Positions 1 through 7,843 of a stretch of DNA of 44,400 nucleotides are shown here, in pieces (within the stretch, counting starts at the first letter, position 1; every line of letters begins with the position of its first letter). The notes under the pieces were generated by a model that made no database searches, was not told where the DNA came from, and saw nothing but the letters and a program-made list of their open reading frames with translations. This stretch comes from Pseudomonadota bacterium (GTDB lineage: Bacteria; Pseudomonadota; Alphaproteobacteria; Rickettsiales; Midichloriaceae). Position numbers and translations under genes: made by a program. The stretch lies in contig JAFECK010000014.1 in NCBI GenBank assembly GCA_018242185.1, forward strand, positions 1 through 44,400. The letters are read 5' to 3'.

Positions 1-101
1 AAACACGCATAAGTGTGAACCAATCTTAACGCCGTAAATCATGACATCTTATGAAAGTGCCTAAAACGCTGGGTTATGGGCAAATTATTTTATGATATGG
101 C

Positions 102-138
102 TTGACATTCATAATACTTGACTAATTTAATGGGTTTT
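102..138 (+). promoter_or_regulatory. isc operon promoter with IscR type 1-like site
   Basis: A TTGACA box at 102-107 is followed after 16 bases by TAATTT at 124-129, a plausible sigma-70 promoter upstream of iscR. Overlapping the -10 region, 114-138 begins ATACTTGACTAATTTA, which closely fits the left and central part of the known type 1 IscR box (TTGACT followed by an A/T core). The right half is degenerate. In characterised bacteria holo-IscR represses its own operon through such a site, so autoregulation is inferred here. No strong ribosome binding site is visible between this promoter and iscR. Confidence 0.55.
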
Positions 139-176
139 ATTACTATCCTACTATATCAATCGACATGGTATATAAA

Positions 177-611
177 ATGTTTCTTACCACGAGAGGGCGG
201 TATGCGGTGATGGCGATGGTGGAGCTTGCAAATCACAAGGGGCAGACCATGCCTTTGCGCACTATTAGCGAGATTCAGGAAATTGACTTGAGCTACCTGG
301 AGCAGATATTCTCGTACTTAAAAAAAGCTGGTTTGGTGCGTGCTGTTAAGGGGCCTGGTGGCGGCTATATGCTGACACAACCTGCAGAATCTATACTGAT
401 GGTTGATATTATTAGCGCAGTTAACGAGAATACCAAAATAACTAGATGCACGCATGATATGCAGGATGGATGCATGAAAAAAGGCAGCAAATGTGCAACA
501 CACCATTTATGGGCAGCAATGGAGAATAACATAAAACAGTTCATGACTAAGTGGAGCCTAGCGGATATTTGCTCTGGCGCCATCAAGACAATGGCAAAGG
601 AGGTGGCATGA
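177..611 (+). CDS. iscR: Rrf2-family Fe-S cluster regulator IscR
   Basis: Rrf2-family transcription factor that senses Fe-S status with a [2Fe-2S] cluster and controls the isc operon. The ATG at 177 gives MFLTTRGRYAVMAM, which lines up with the canonical family start; an in-frame ATG at 165 is less likely and neither has a good Shine-Dalgarno. The N-terminal winged helix-turn-helix includes SYLEQIFSYLKKAGLV and the wing GPGGGY. The cluster region has three cysteines followed by His (CATHHLW), the expected ligand set, although the first two cysteines are two residues further apart than in E. coli IscR. Length (144 aa) is close to usual. It overlaps the next gene by ATGA, so the two are translationally coupled. 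Confidence 0.93.
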   Translation: MFLTTRGRYAVMAMVELANHKGQTMPLRTISEIQEIDLSYLEQIFSYLKKAGLVRAVKGPGGGYMLTQPAESILMVDIISAVNENTKITRCTHDMQDGCMKKGSKCATHHLWAAMENNIKQFMTKWSLADICSGAIKTMAKEVA

Positions 612-1723
612 TTTACTTTGATCATAACGCCACTACTGGCATAGATCCAAGAGTCCATCAAGAAATGTATTCTATGGGCACTAACCCCGCCAACCCTTCT
701 TCAGTACACCAATACGGTAGACAGGCTAAGCAAACAGTGGAGGCTGCCCGCAATAGCTTACGGCAAGTCCTAGACGCACATGATGATTGCGAAGTAATTT
801 TCACTGCCTCAGGCACAGAGGCTAACAATATAGCAATACATAGTTTAGCTGCTCAAGGCAAGTTAACTAGCACTACAGAACACCAATCCGTTTTGGGCCC
901 TATTGGGGAAGCTAAGTTAGGAGTTGATCACAACGGCATACTTAAACTTGATGTTTTGGAGCACCATTTAAAAACGCTAGATGAATCTGGAGGAATACTA
1001 GTTTCGGTAATGCTGGCTAACAATGAAACTGGTGTGATCCAGCCTATACGTGAAATAGCAGATATAGCACACCATTACGGAGCAATCCTACATACAGATG
1101 CTGTGCAGGCGGTAGGCAAGATTCCAGTGAGTATGCGAGAACTTGGTGTAGATATGCTAAGTTGTAGCAGTCACAAGATTGGAGGCCCAGCTGGGGTAGG
1201 AGCATTACTTATGCGAAGAGGTTTGCCTATAAGTAAGGGTTTGATGCAGGGGGGAGGTCAAGAATATAGGTTGCGTCCCGGTAGCCATAACGTATGTGGA
1301 ATACATGGATTTGCAGTAGCTCTAGCCTTAGCTCCAGAGCGAGTGGAGCAGCACGCGCAAGTTAAACTGTTGCGTGATCATCTTGAGGATAGCATACTTA
1401 AAGCACATTCAAGTGCAGAAGTGGTGGCCAGAAACTCCACACGGCTACCCAACACTAGTTCGATTATAATGCCAGGTATTAAGGCGGAAGTACAAGTAAT
1501 CCACTTTGACTTAAACGGCATAGCGACTAGCGCTGGATCTGCTTGCTCTTCTGGTAAAGTTAGCGTGCCCTATGTTCATATGTCTATGGGTTATAGCGAG
1601 AAAGAAGCTGAAGCCGCTTTGCGGGTGAGCTTGGCACCAGGCAATAGTATAGATGAGGTTGATCGGTTCGTTTCCGCATGGGGCGAGATTTACAGTAAAA
1701 GCAAAGATTTGAAATTAACGTGA
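608..1723 (+). CDS. cysteine desulfurase paralogue (NifS/IscS-like)
   Basis: PLP-dependent class V aminotransferase of the cysteine desulfurase family, about 371 aa. The start at 608 overlaps the iscR stop (ATGA) and sits behind AAAGGAGGTGGC; an upstream in-frame ATG at 551 lies well inside iscR and is unlikely. It begins [14 protein letters not shown], the family N-terminus. The PLP lysine lies in [14 protein letters not shown] and the mobile-loop catalytic cysteine in [10 protein letters not shown]. The following gene is a fuller-length IscS, so two desulfurases are encoded in tandem. Rickettsia genomes are known to carry this tandem pair. Whether this copy serves IscU or another sulfur acceptor cannot be told from sequence alone. 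Confidence 0.88.
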   Translation: MIYFDHNATTGIDPRVHQEMYSMGTNPANPSSVHQYGRQAKQTVEAARNSLRQVLDAHDDCEVIFTASGTEANNIAIHSLAAQGKLTSTTEHQSVLGPIGEAKLGVDHNGILKLDVLEHHLKTLDESGGILVSVMLANNETGVIQPIREIADIAHHYGAILHTDAVQAVGKIPVSMRELGVDMLSCSSHKIGGPAGVGALLMRRGLPISKGLMQGGGQEYRLRPGSHNVCGIHGFAVALALAPERVEQHAQVKLLRDHLEDSILKAHSSAEVVARNSTRLPNTSSIIMPGIKAEVQVIHFDLNGIATSAGSACSSGKVSVPYVHMSMGYSEKEAEAALRVSLAPGNSIDEVDRFVSAWGEIYSKSKDLKLT

Positions 1724-1730
1724 GGTGAAT

Positions 1731-2945
1731 ATGTCAGAGCAAAAACGAATATATTGCGATAACAACGCAACAACGCCACTAGATCCGCGAGTGTTTGAGA
1801 AGATGATGCCCTATTTTACCGAAAAATTCGGCAATCCCCATTCACGCAGCCACAGCTTCGGATGGGAGGCCGAAGAGGCGATAGAACAGGCACGCACTGA
1901 GGTGGCTAATTTAATTGGCGCAACCCCTAAGGAAATCATTTTTACTTCTGGTGCTACAGAGTCCAATAATATGGCTCTAAAAGGCGTAGCCCGTTTTTAT
2001 AAAGACAAGCGCAATCACATCATCACTGTGCAAACCGAACATAAATGTGTTTTGGATGCTTGCCGACACCTAGAAGAAGAGGGCTTCTCTGTCACCTATC
2101 TGCCCGTAGATAAAGAAGGGCTCCTCGATTTGAGCAAGCTAGTAGAGGCTATAACTCCTGCAACACTCCTGGTGTCTGTGATGGCGGTAAATAATGAAAT
2201 TGGTGTGATTCAGCCTCTCGCTGAGATTGGCAAAATCTGTAGGGAGCGAGGGATTTTTTTCCACACTGATGCTGCACAAGCCTTTGGCAAAATTCCGCTA
2301 AATGTTATAGAAATGCATGTAGACTTGATGAGTATTTCTAGCCATAAGATATATGGCCCCAAGGGGGTGGGCGCTCTGTATGTAGGCCGCAACCCAAGGG
2401 TAAGAATGGATGCGCTAATTAGTGGTGGAGGGCAAGAGCGTGGGATGCGTTCCGGAACTTTACCGACTCCGCTAATTGTCGGCCTAGGTGAAGCAGCGGC
2501 TATTGCTGCGCGAGAAATGGGAGCAGACTCAGCAAGGATCAAAAAGCTTACTGATAAATTCATAGATGCTATACTTGCAATGCCAGAAACATACCTTAAC
2601 GGCAGTCGTGTTCATAGGGTAGCTGGCAACGCTAACTTAAGCTTTTCCTGTATTGAAGGAGAGTCTATGATAGGTGCTCTAAAAGGCATAGCAGTCTCTT
2701 CTGGCTCTGCTTGTACTTCAGCTTCCTTAGAACCTTCTTATGTGTTACAAGCCCTGGGTGTAGATGAGGAGCTAGCGCATACTTCGCTACGCTTTAGTTT
2801 TGGTAGGTTTAATACCGAAGAAGAGATAGATCAGATTATCGAAACGGTAACAAAAAGTGTTGCTAGATTGAGAGAGATAAGCCCCCTCTGGGAGATGATG
2901 CAGGAAGGCATTGACCTAAAAAGTATAAACTGGGCTGGACACTAA
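1731..2945 (+). CDS. iscS: cysteine desulfurase IscS
   Basis: Housekeeping cysteine desulfurase, which removes sulfur from L-cysteine and passes it as persulfide to IscU for Fe-S cluster assembly. About 404 aa, the usual IscS length. The ATG at 1731 follows a GAGGTG Shine-Dalgarno; a GTG six bases upstream is less likely. Visible hallmarks are [16 protein letters not shown] at the N-terminus, the PLP lysine in [16 protein letters not shown], the substrate loop [12 protein letters not shown], and the catalytic cysteine in [20 protein letters not shown]. The C-terminus ([16 protein letters not shown]) matches the IscS tail that docks IscU. It lies 7 bases downstream of its paralogue and 24 bases upstream of iscU, in one operon. 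Confidence 0.96.
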   Translation: MSEQKRIYCDNNATTPLDPRVFEKMMPYFTEKFGNPHSRSHSFGWEAEEAIEQARTEVANLIGATPKEIIFTSGATESNNMALKGVARFYKDKRNHIITVQTEHKCVLDACRHLEEEGFSVTYLPVDKEGLLDLSKLVEAITPATLLVSVMAVNNEIGVIQPLAEIGKICRERGIFFHTDAAQAFGKIPLNVIEMHVDLMSISSHKIYGPKGVGALYVGRNPRVRMDALISGGGQERGMRSGTLPTPLIVGLGEAAAIAAREMGADSARIKKLTDKFIDAILAMPETYLNGSRVHRVAGNANLSFSCIEGESMIGALKGIAVSSGSACTSASLEPSYVLQALGVDEELAHTSLRFSFGRFNTEEEIDQIIETVTKSVARLREISPLWEMMQEGIDLKSINWAGH

Positions 2946-2969
2946 TAAAAATGATTAAGGAGTAATTAT

Positions 2970-3383
2970 ATGGCATACAATCAAAAAATCATCGATCATT
3001 ACGAAAATCCGCGCAACATTGGCTCGTTCTCCAAGGATGAAGCCAACGTCGGCACTGGACTCGTGGGAGCGCCCTCTTGTGGTGATGTAATGAAGCTGCA
3101 GATTAAGGTTAACCCGGAAACTCAAGTTATTGAAGATGTAAAATGCAAAACCTTTGGGTGCATGTCTGCTATAGCAGCTAGTTCATATGCTAGCGAACAA
3201 ATGATCGGCAAAACGATAGAAGAAGTTATGCAAATGCGTAATTCTGATATAGTAGAAGCTTTATCGTTGCCACCAGCGAAAATACATTGCTCTGTGCTTG
3301 CTGAAGATGCGTTCAAAAGCGCAGTACGTGACTATCAACAAAAAGCGCAAACCACAACGGACGAAGCAGAAAGCGCTGCATAA
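2970..3383 (+). CDS. iscU: Fe-S cluster assembly scaffold IscU
   Basis: Scaffold on which [2Fe-2S] clusters are built from iron and IscS-derived sulfur. 137 aa, close to the family length. The ATG at 2970 follows AAGGAG. The three ligand cysteines are visible: C37 in GAPSCGD (with Asp39), C64 in KTFGCMSAIAAS and C107 in KIHCSVLAED. The LPPAK motif just before the third cysteine corresponds to the LPPVK site that binds the HscA chaperone, so an HscA partner is probably encoded elsewhere even though hscBA is not next door. The last residues are Lys/Gln/Thr/Glu-rich and variable. Confidence 0.97.
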   Translation: MAYNQKIIDHYENPRNIGSFSKDEANVGTGLVGAPSCGDVMKLQIKVNPETQVIEDVKCKTFGCMSAIAASSYASEQMIGKTIEEVMQMRNSDIVEALSLPPAKIHCSVLAEDAFKSAVRDYQQKAQTTTDEAESAA

Positions 3384-3396
3384 AACGAGGTCAGTA

Positions 3397-3798
3397 ATGA
3401 GTGATGGCAGTAATATGGCTTCAGCAACAGTAGGTGTAGCTCCCCGCCCGCCTATAATTAGTATAACAGAGGAGGCTGCTAAAAAGGCTGCGCACTTAGT
3501 TGCTACTCGCAATGCGAGTAGGACTGGAGACGAGCTAGAAGCAATTGGTATTCGTGTTGGCGTTGCTAAGCGCGGATGTGCTGGTCTTGAATATGTATTT
3601 GAATTCGCTACTCATGCTGATCCGAGTGATAACGTGGTTGAAGGGCAAGGCGTGAAAATTTTAGTCAACCGTCGTGACGAGTTTTATCTAATCGGTACAG
3701 TGCTGGAATACGCTGAAAGCGACGAACAGTCAGGCTTTGCTTTTCGCAATCCTAATGAAAAGGGTAAATGTGGTTGTGGTGAGTCATTCTACGCATAG
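3397..3798 (+). CDS. iscA: A-type Fe-S carrier IscA (HesB/IscA family)
   Basis: A-type Fe-S cluster carrier, passing clusters from the scaffold to client apoproteins. The likely start is ATG 3397, 13 bases after the iscU stop and behind GAGG; an in-frame ATG at 3298 lies inside iscU. The product is about 133 aa, with a variable N-terminal 20 residues before IISITEEAAKKAAHL. The three family cysteines are present: one in KRGCAGLEYVFEF and two in the terminal CGCGESF. The C-terminus overlaps the start of the methyltransferase gene. In the classic isc order hscB, hscA and fdx follow; here they do not. Confidence 0.95.
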   Translation: MSDGSNMASATVGVAPRPPIISITEEAAKKAAHLVATRNASRTGDELEAIGIRVGVAKRGCAGLEYVFEFATHADPSDNVVEGQGVKILVNRRDEFYLIGTVLEYAESDEQSGFAFRNPNEKGKCGCGESFYA

Positions 3799-4432
3799 AC
3801 CGCTTGCAGTAGCACAATTAGATGCGCTGTCTGGTATGATTACAGATCGTTTCGCTCATATTAGACAAAGCGCTCCACCGGCTGAAATAGAGAAGCAAAT
3901 TTCTGCCATGGAGGGTGCACTACTACAGTGGTTGGTACGCTTTACTAATGCCAGGAGTGTATTGGAAATTGGCACATTTATGGGATATTCAGGCGCGTGG
4001 CTAGCAGCTGGGTTGCCGAGTGGTGGTAAGCTATTAAGCATCGAGAAATCAAGAGAATATCATGTACAAGCACTTGTTAACCTAGCCACTTTAGAGTTTG
4101 ATATTGCTAATAAAATTGAACTGCGCTGCGCAGATGCTCTGGATGTAATGCCAGAGCTTGTTAATGCGGGCACTAAGTTTGACGTAGTGTTTATCGATGC
4201 CAACAAATTAGGCTATCCAGCGTATGTGAGATGGGCCGACCGATTATTGCAACCAGGTGGGTTGCTCATTATGGATGATGTGCTTTTATATGCTGGGCGG
4301 AACGAAGTTAGAATTACTAAGATGGCAGCGGCGATAGATGAAGCAAGAAATGCTATTTTTAGAGATGCCTGCTATGATCCAATGATTTTGCCCATGTGCC
4401 ATGGTTTATTGTTGGCAAAAAAGATAGCTTAA
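3779..4432 (+). CDS. class I SAM-dependent O-methyltransferase (CCoAOMT-like)
   Basis: SAM-dependent methyltransferase of the small O-methyltransferase family related to caffeoyl-CoA and catechol O-methyltransferases; the substrate is unknown. Motif I is VLEIGTFMGYSGAWLA, the ribose-binding acid is in LLSIEKSREY, and the metal/catalytic region is in VVFIDANKLGYPAYVRW and LLIMDDVLL. The start is uncertain: GTG 3779 overlaps iscA by 20 bases, ATG 3755 overlaps by 44, and neither has a clear Shine-Dalgarno. Overlap with iscA implies cotranscription with the isc operon, though a role in Fe-S metabolism is not implied by the family. The family is confident; the substrate is not known. Confidence 0.85.
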   Translation: MSHSTHRPLAVAQLDALSGMITDRFAHIRQSAPPAEIEKQISAMEGALLQWLVRFTNARSVLEIGTFMGYSGAWLAAGLPSGGKLLSIEKSREYHVQALVNLATLEFDIANKIELRCADALDVMPELVNAGTKFDVVFIDANKLGYPAYVRWADRLLQPGGLLIMDDVLLYAGRNEVRITKMAAAIDEARNAIFRDACYDPMILPMCHGLLLAKKIA

Positions 4433-4650
4433 ATCTATCCACATAATTGTAAAGATTTTATTATTTTAACTAAATTGCAATATAATTTTTACGCGCAAAA
4501 GAGAAAAATGGGTTTGAATATGTGTAGGGAACCTAATAATATATGTGCATGGTATTTCTTACGTAGAGGAGGTGTGCGGTCATCCCAATTGATGTCACAA
4601 GTAGGCTTTGATAATACCGCTTTACAATGAAACCTGTAATGAGGGGTCTT
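4433..4650. other. intergenic, AT-rich, possible promoter
   Basis: Noncoding stretch between the methyltransferase and the large membrane protein. A TATAAT at 4481-4486 could be a -10 box, but the hexamer 17 bases upstream (TTATTA) is a poor -35. A purine-rich GAGGAGGTG at about 4566 resembles a Shine-Dalgarno but has no convincing reading frame after it. Nothing else was recognised. Confidence 0.3.
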
Positions 4651-7278
4651 ATGGTGAGCACAGAGTACTTAGCACTGCCCTCGTTGTTCTTAGTGTTATT
4701 CGCTGTGTGCGATTTCATTAGTGGGCGCACGCACCTCCTCGATGCAAAGTATTTACACCGCATTGGTTATACTAGTTCCGCCTCTTACACAATGGTTACG
4801 TTTGGGGGGTTTGGCGCGCTAAATGAGCTGTTATTCATCTGGTATCAGGGCGGAAGTTACCCAATGGCGTTGCTGGCAAGTTATATGAGCAACCTGTTGC
4901 TATGGCTTATTATGGTGCCCGTGATGGGGCTGCGGTTTAAGAATATGCGTTCAGTCGGCGACATACTCGGCGTCTTCTATGGCAGGACGGTAGAGTTGAC
5001 TTTCTCATCGTTGTTGTTGCTATTTTGTCTTATGGTAATGTCGGTATTTATGGCAATATCGGGGTGGATTTGCTCTATTGTAGTTGGACTCACCTTTCAC
5101 AACAGCTTGATGATTATAGCTGTCTTGATTGCGATCAGATTCTGTATGGCAAACAGCCAAGAAGCAGATGTCTGCAACGATCTGAAATTGGGCTTAGTGA
5201 TTTGTATACTAGTTTCTATAGCTTCTATCTGTTTAAACAAAATTGGAGGCATACAAGAAATAGCGGCTGCCATAGAGTTGAATAATAATTTAGGGTATGC
5301 GACGTCGCGGTATTTTACTAACACAGAAGTAATTGTGAGCATATCTTGTTTAGGGTTCCTTGCCTCCTTGGTGCATCCTCCAACGTTACAATGGCTATTG
5401 TCAGCGCAAAGTCGCCAGCAAATCGTTTACGCAAATATAACAAATCTAGCGTTAAAGGGTGTAGTAACAGTAACTATGTGGTTAATTGGCGCAGCATATA
5501 CGTTAGGTGCGCTAGACAAATCCAATGATTCTTGGCTGCAGCTTATAATACTTCTACCTACTCCATTCTCTACTCTTGCGATATTTGCGATACTGGTATT
5601 ACTTCTCTCTCAAGTGCAAATTTACGCTAAGTCTGCAGCGGTATTATATAAACGCAATATAATTAATCACAAAATAACAGATGATGATCTTGCTAGATAT
5701 CATGTGTCTAATAATACCTATATAGCCATATACTCTACTTCCCTGGCAATGGCTTATGGCGGAATAAAAGTCATAGGCGCTAGCATTGGGTTGCAGCTTA
5801 TATTATTTATGTTTATTTCTATCCCCATAATAGTAGCCTTATTAAACTACAAAATATCTACCCAGATTTTTTGGCTTAATGGCATTCTCAGTATAGCGCT
5901 AGTTGTTATTCTCAATATTTCAGGCTTGCACTTACTCAAGGCTATATCAAGCGCTCTTTGCGCATCTGTTTGTTTTATCGTAGGCACTACTATACTGCAG
6001 AATGGCCGGTTCATCATGATTTCCAGCAGAGCCTACAGAAATACTGAGGTGTGGCTTTGTTTTACTAAAGATATACTAAATGATGCCTGGCGCAGGTTTT
6101 GCGATGCTGGTCGTAACTTTATTAAGAGAAGTGCGTTGGATGTATGGTCTCATGCTCAAAATGGCACCAATATCTATACCAGGTTTGGCGCTCTATGCTG
6201 TGTCATATCTTTGTTTCCCTGCTACACCTTAAATTATGAGGACGAGCAACACTTTCATTTTTGCATAGCGCTGCGAATTGTTGCATTCACTTTTTCTATT
6301 ATACTGATTTTATCTAAGCTCTGGTACGAATCAGTTGGGAAGTACACGTTCCTTATGTATTGGTATTTCATAGTATGGTTCGTCCTACCGTTTGCAACTT
6401 TCTTTTCCATATCGTTTAACAACTTATATGCAGAGCAATTACTCAGTATAGCCGTATGCTTTTTACTGACCGGATGCATTCTAAATCCCTTTGCATTTTT
6501 TATTATTAACATACTTGGTGTTAGTGCGGGTATATTAGGGCAGTACCTATTTTTCGGTACTGCCGCTTTGCCTTTCAGTATACCAACTATAACTATGATA
6601 TCTGTAAGCTCAATACTGGCTATGTTTTGTGGGATAGGTGTTTCATTAATGTTTTCTACTCTGAAACAAAAGCCGCCGTATTGGCTTGTAACGCAAAATA
6701 ATAAGCTGGTTAGGCAAGCAGAGCACGTAATCTCAGGAGCATTATTTGCTAATATACTAGCAGAACACCGGCAAGAGGTCCATAAGCTGGCTAATACTAA
6801 CGCATGTAGTATATTGCAAGAAGCAAGTAATTCGTTACGCCAAGTCCGTGCTGAAAATTCGAAGACCGAGTCGTGTTCGTTACGCAATTGCCTAAGCACT
6901 GTTATTAATTGGTGTAGCAATACTAATAACGAACCAGTTATGATCAATCAATATTTTATAGGAGATATACGGTTTGAAGGAAACGCAAATGAGGTGCAAT
7001 ACGCCTTATACGTGCTTCTTGATCAACTTTGCAATGCTATTCCTGATCTTTCAAATATTGAGATTTGGAACGAATATAAAAAGCTCAGTATTAAGGCATA
7101 TCGTGAGGGTGCTGCCTTTGATCATTGCGAACTTTGGTGGAGCAATAATGCAGATAATATGCCATCCACTATCAAACTTGCTACTATTCTATGTACTTTA
7201 GTTATGGAAGACATTGGTGGTAGCTTCTCTTATAGTGCTGTCAAAGGTGGAATTAAGGTTGTCCTGCATTTTCCTTAG
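4651..7278 (+). CDS. symporter-like/membrane sensor hybrid with degenerate kinase tail
   Basis: Very large membrane protein, about 875 aa from ATG 4651, which has GAGGGG at good spacing; ATG 4627 is the alternative. Roughly residues 5-460 are polytopic and resemble the sodium:solute symporter fold used as the sensor module of CbrA-type kinases (for example LVHPPTLQWLLSAQSRQQI). Residues about 510-670 form a second multi-helix membrane block, including YWYFIVWFVLPF, reminiscent of CqsS/LqsS-type sensor domains. The tail looks like a decayed histidine kinase: FEGNANEVQYALYVLLDQLCNAI resembles an N-box and the end, GGSFSYSAVKGGIKVVLHFP, resembles the last ATPase strand. I see no phosphoacceptor H-box and no intact DxGxG. 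It may be a non-kinase sensor or a pseudokinase. The assignment rests on motif resemblance only. Confidence 0.6.
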   Translation: MVSTEYLALPSLFLVLFAVCDFISGRTHLLDAKYLHRIGYTSSASYTMVTFGGFGALNELLFIWYQGGSYPMALLASYMSNLLLWLIMVPVMGLRFKNMRSVGDILGVFYGRTVELTFSSLLLLFCLMVMSVFMAISGWICSIVVGLTFHNSLMIIAVLIAIRFCMANSQEADVCNDLKLGLVICILVSIASICLNKIGGIQEIAAAIELNNNLGYATSRYFTNTEVIVSISCLGFLASLVHPPTLQWLLSAQSRQQIVYANITNLALKGVVTVTMWLIGAAYTLGALDKSNDSWLQLIILLPTPFSTLAIFAILVLLLSQVQIYAKSAAVLYKRNIINHKITDDDLARYHVSNNTYIAIYSTSLAMAYGGIKVIGASIGLQLILFMFISIPIIVALLNYKISTQIFWLNGILSIALVVILNISGLHLLKAISSALCASVCFIVGTTILQNGRFIMISSRAYRNTEVWLCFTKDILNDAWRRFCDAGRNFIKRSALDVWSHAQNGTNIYTRFGALCCVISLFPCYTLNYEDEQHFHFCIALRIVAFTFSIILILSKLWYESVGKYTFLMYWYFIVWFVLPFATFFSISFNNLYAEQLLSIAVCFLLTGCILNPFAFFIINILGVSAGILGQYLFFGTAALPFSIPTITMISVSSILAMFCGIGVSLMFSTLKQKPPYWLVTQNNKLVRQAEHVISGALFANILAEHRQEVHKLANTNACSILQEASNSLRQVRAENSKTESCSLRNCLSTVINWCSNTNNEPVMINQYFIGDIRFEGNANEVQYALYVLLDQLCNAIPDLSNIEIWNEYKKLSIKAYREGAAFDHCELWWSNNADNMPSTIKLATILCTLVMEDIGGSFSYSAVKGGIKVVLHFP

Positions 7279-7341
7279 GCAAAATGGCGCCTCCTTCATC
7301 CACTTTTGGGGGAGTCATGGCAGGGTTGAGCAGGAAAAGAT

Positions 7342-7369
7342 GAGAATGATTTGCAATTGCTATTATAGT
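7342..7369 (+). promoter_or_regulatory. Fur-like box and -10 element upstream of feoABC
   Basis: 7342-7360 reads GAGAATGATTTGCAATTGC, which matches 13 of 19 positions of the classical Fur consensus by eye. It is followed by TATAGT at 7364-7369, a reasonable -10 box; the -35 region would fall inside the Fur-like site. Fur commonly represses feo operons, so iron repression is plausible, but which Fur-family regulator this organism uses is unknown. Confidence 0.4.
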
Positions 7370-7411
7370 GTGCTAATGTGGTAGGTGGAATATAGCTTGT
7401 CATTCCGGCAA

Positions 7412-7500
7412 CCTGTCCTATCAGGCCTTGGCTTAGACGGAAGGTTAGGGTGACCTCGCTCTAGGCTGATAGTCGTCTTTATGTAACAACGCCAAGGGAA
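7412..7500 (+). ncRNA. possible structured leader RNA of feoA
   Basis: The 5' region of feoA can fold into nested helices. CCTG/CAGG lies at 7412-7425. The outer stem is CCTTGGC (7426-7432) with GCCAAGG (7491-7497). Inside it is AGACG/CGTCT, and within that a hairpin AGGT-TAGGGTG-ACCT. The 3' strand of the outer stem contains the AAGG of the probable feoA Shine-Dalgarno, so folding could hide the ribosome binding site. I do not recognise it as a known riboswitch, SRP RNA, 6S RNA or tRNA. It may be a cis-regulatory element or chance pairing. Confidence 0.35.
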
Positions 7501-7508
7501 TATATAAA

Positions 7509-7775
7509 ATGTCTGAAATGTCTGAACAATTAAATAGCCGGGTAACGCATAATCAATCCCTCTTCTCCTGCTCCAGTGGCAGCAAGGTGAGAATAACTAA
7601 GGTAAGCATAGAAAAATCACTGTTGTTCAAGCTGTTCAACCTGGGCTTGCGCTTGAACAGGGAAATTTCCGTCATCCATCGTGCATCTAACGGCAACATG
7701 GTCATTGCCATTGGCGAAAGTAGGATGGCTATAGACAACCAGTTAACACGTAGGATGTTGGTCCAGGCTGTATAG
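7509..7775 (+). CDS. feoA: ferrous iron transport protein A (FeoA, SH3-like)
   Basis: Small cytoplasmic SH3-like protein thought to assist FeoB during Fe(II) uptake. 88 aa, typical length for FeoA plus a short N-terminal extension. The core reads GSKVRITKVSIEKSLLFKLFNLGLRLNREISVIHRA, then MVIAIGESRMAIDNQLTRRMLV, matching the FeoA pattern (a turn with LGLR and a strand ending in a basic/hydrophobic motif). ATG 7509 has AAGGG about 10 bases upstream; a second in-frame ATG at 7518 is possible. It is the first gene of feoABC and is separated from feoB by about 70 bases. Confidence 0.85.
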   Translation: MSEMSEQLNSRVTHNQSLFSCSSGSKVRITKVSIEKSLLFKLFNLGLRLNREISVIHRASNGNMVIAIGESRMAIDNQLTRRMLVQAV

Positions 7776-7843
7776 CCGACTATTGGCTATTATTATGCTT
7801 AAATAATGATGCTGGTAACAAAATGCACATACAAGGTCCATTG

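Noticed and set aside
551-607. An upstream ATG giving 19 more residues to the first cysteine desulfurase.
   Set aside because: It lies inside iscR, and the ATG at 608 has a strong Shine-Dalgarno and the family N-terminus.
6255-6947. A 230-codon open frame on the minus strand within the large sensor gene.
   Set aside because: It lies wholly inside a better-supported gene and encodes no recognisable domain; taken as a shadow.
7370-7508. The leader of feoA as a known RNA (SRP, 6S, RNase P or a named riboswitch).
   Set aside because: None of the diagnostic motifs of those RNAs is present; it is kept only as an unassigned structured candidate.
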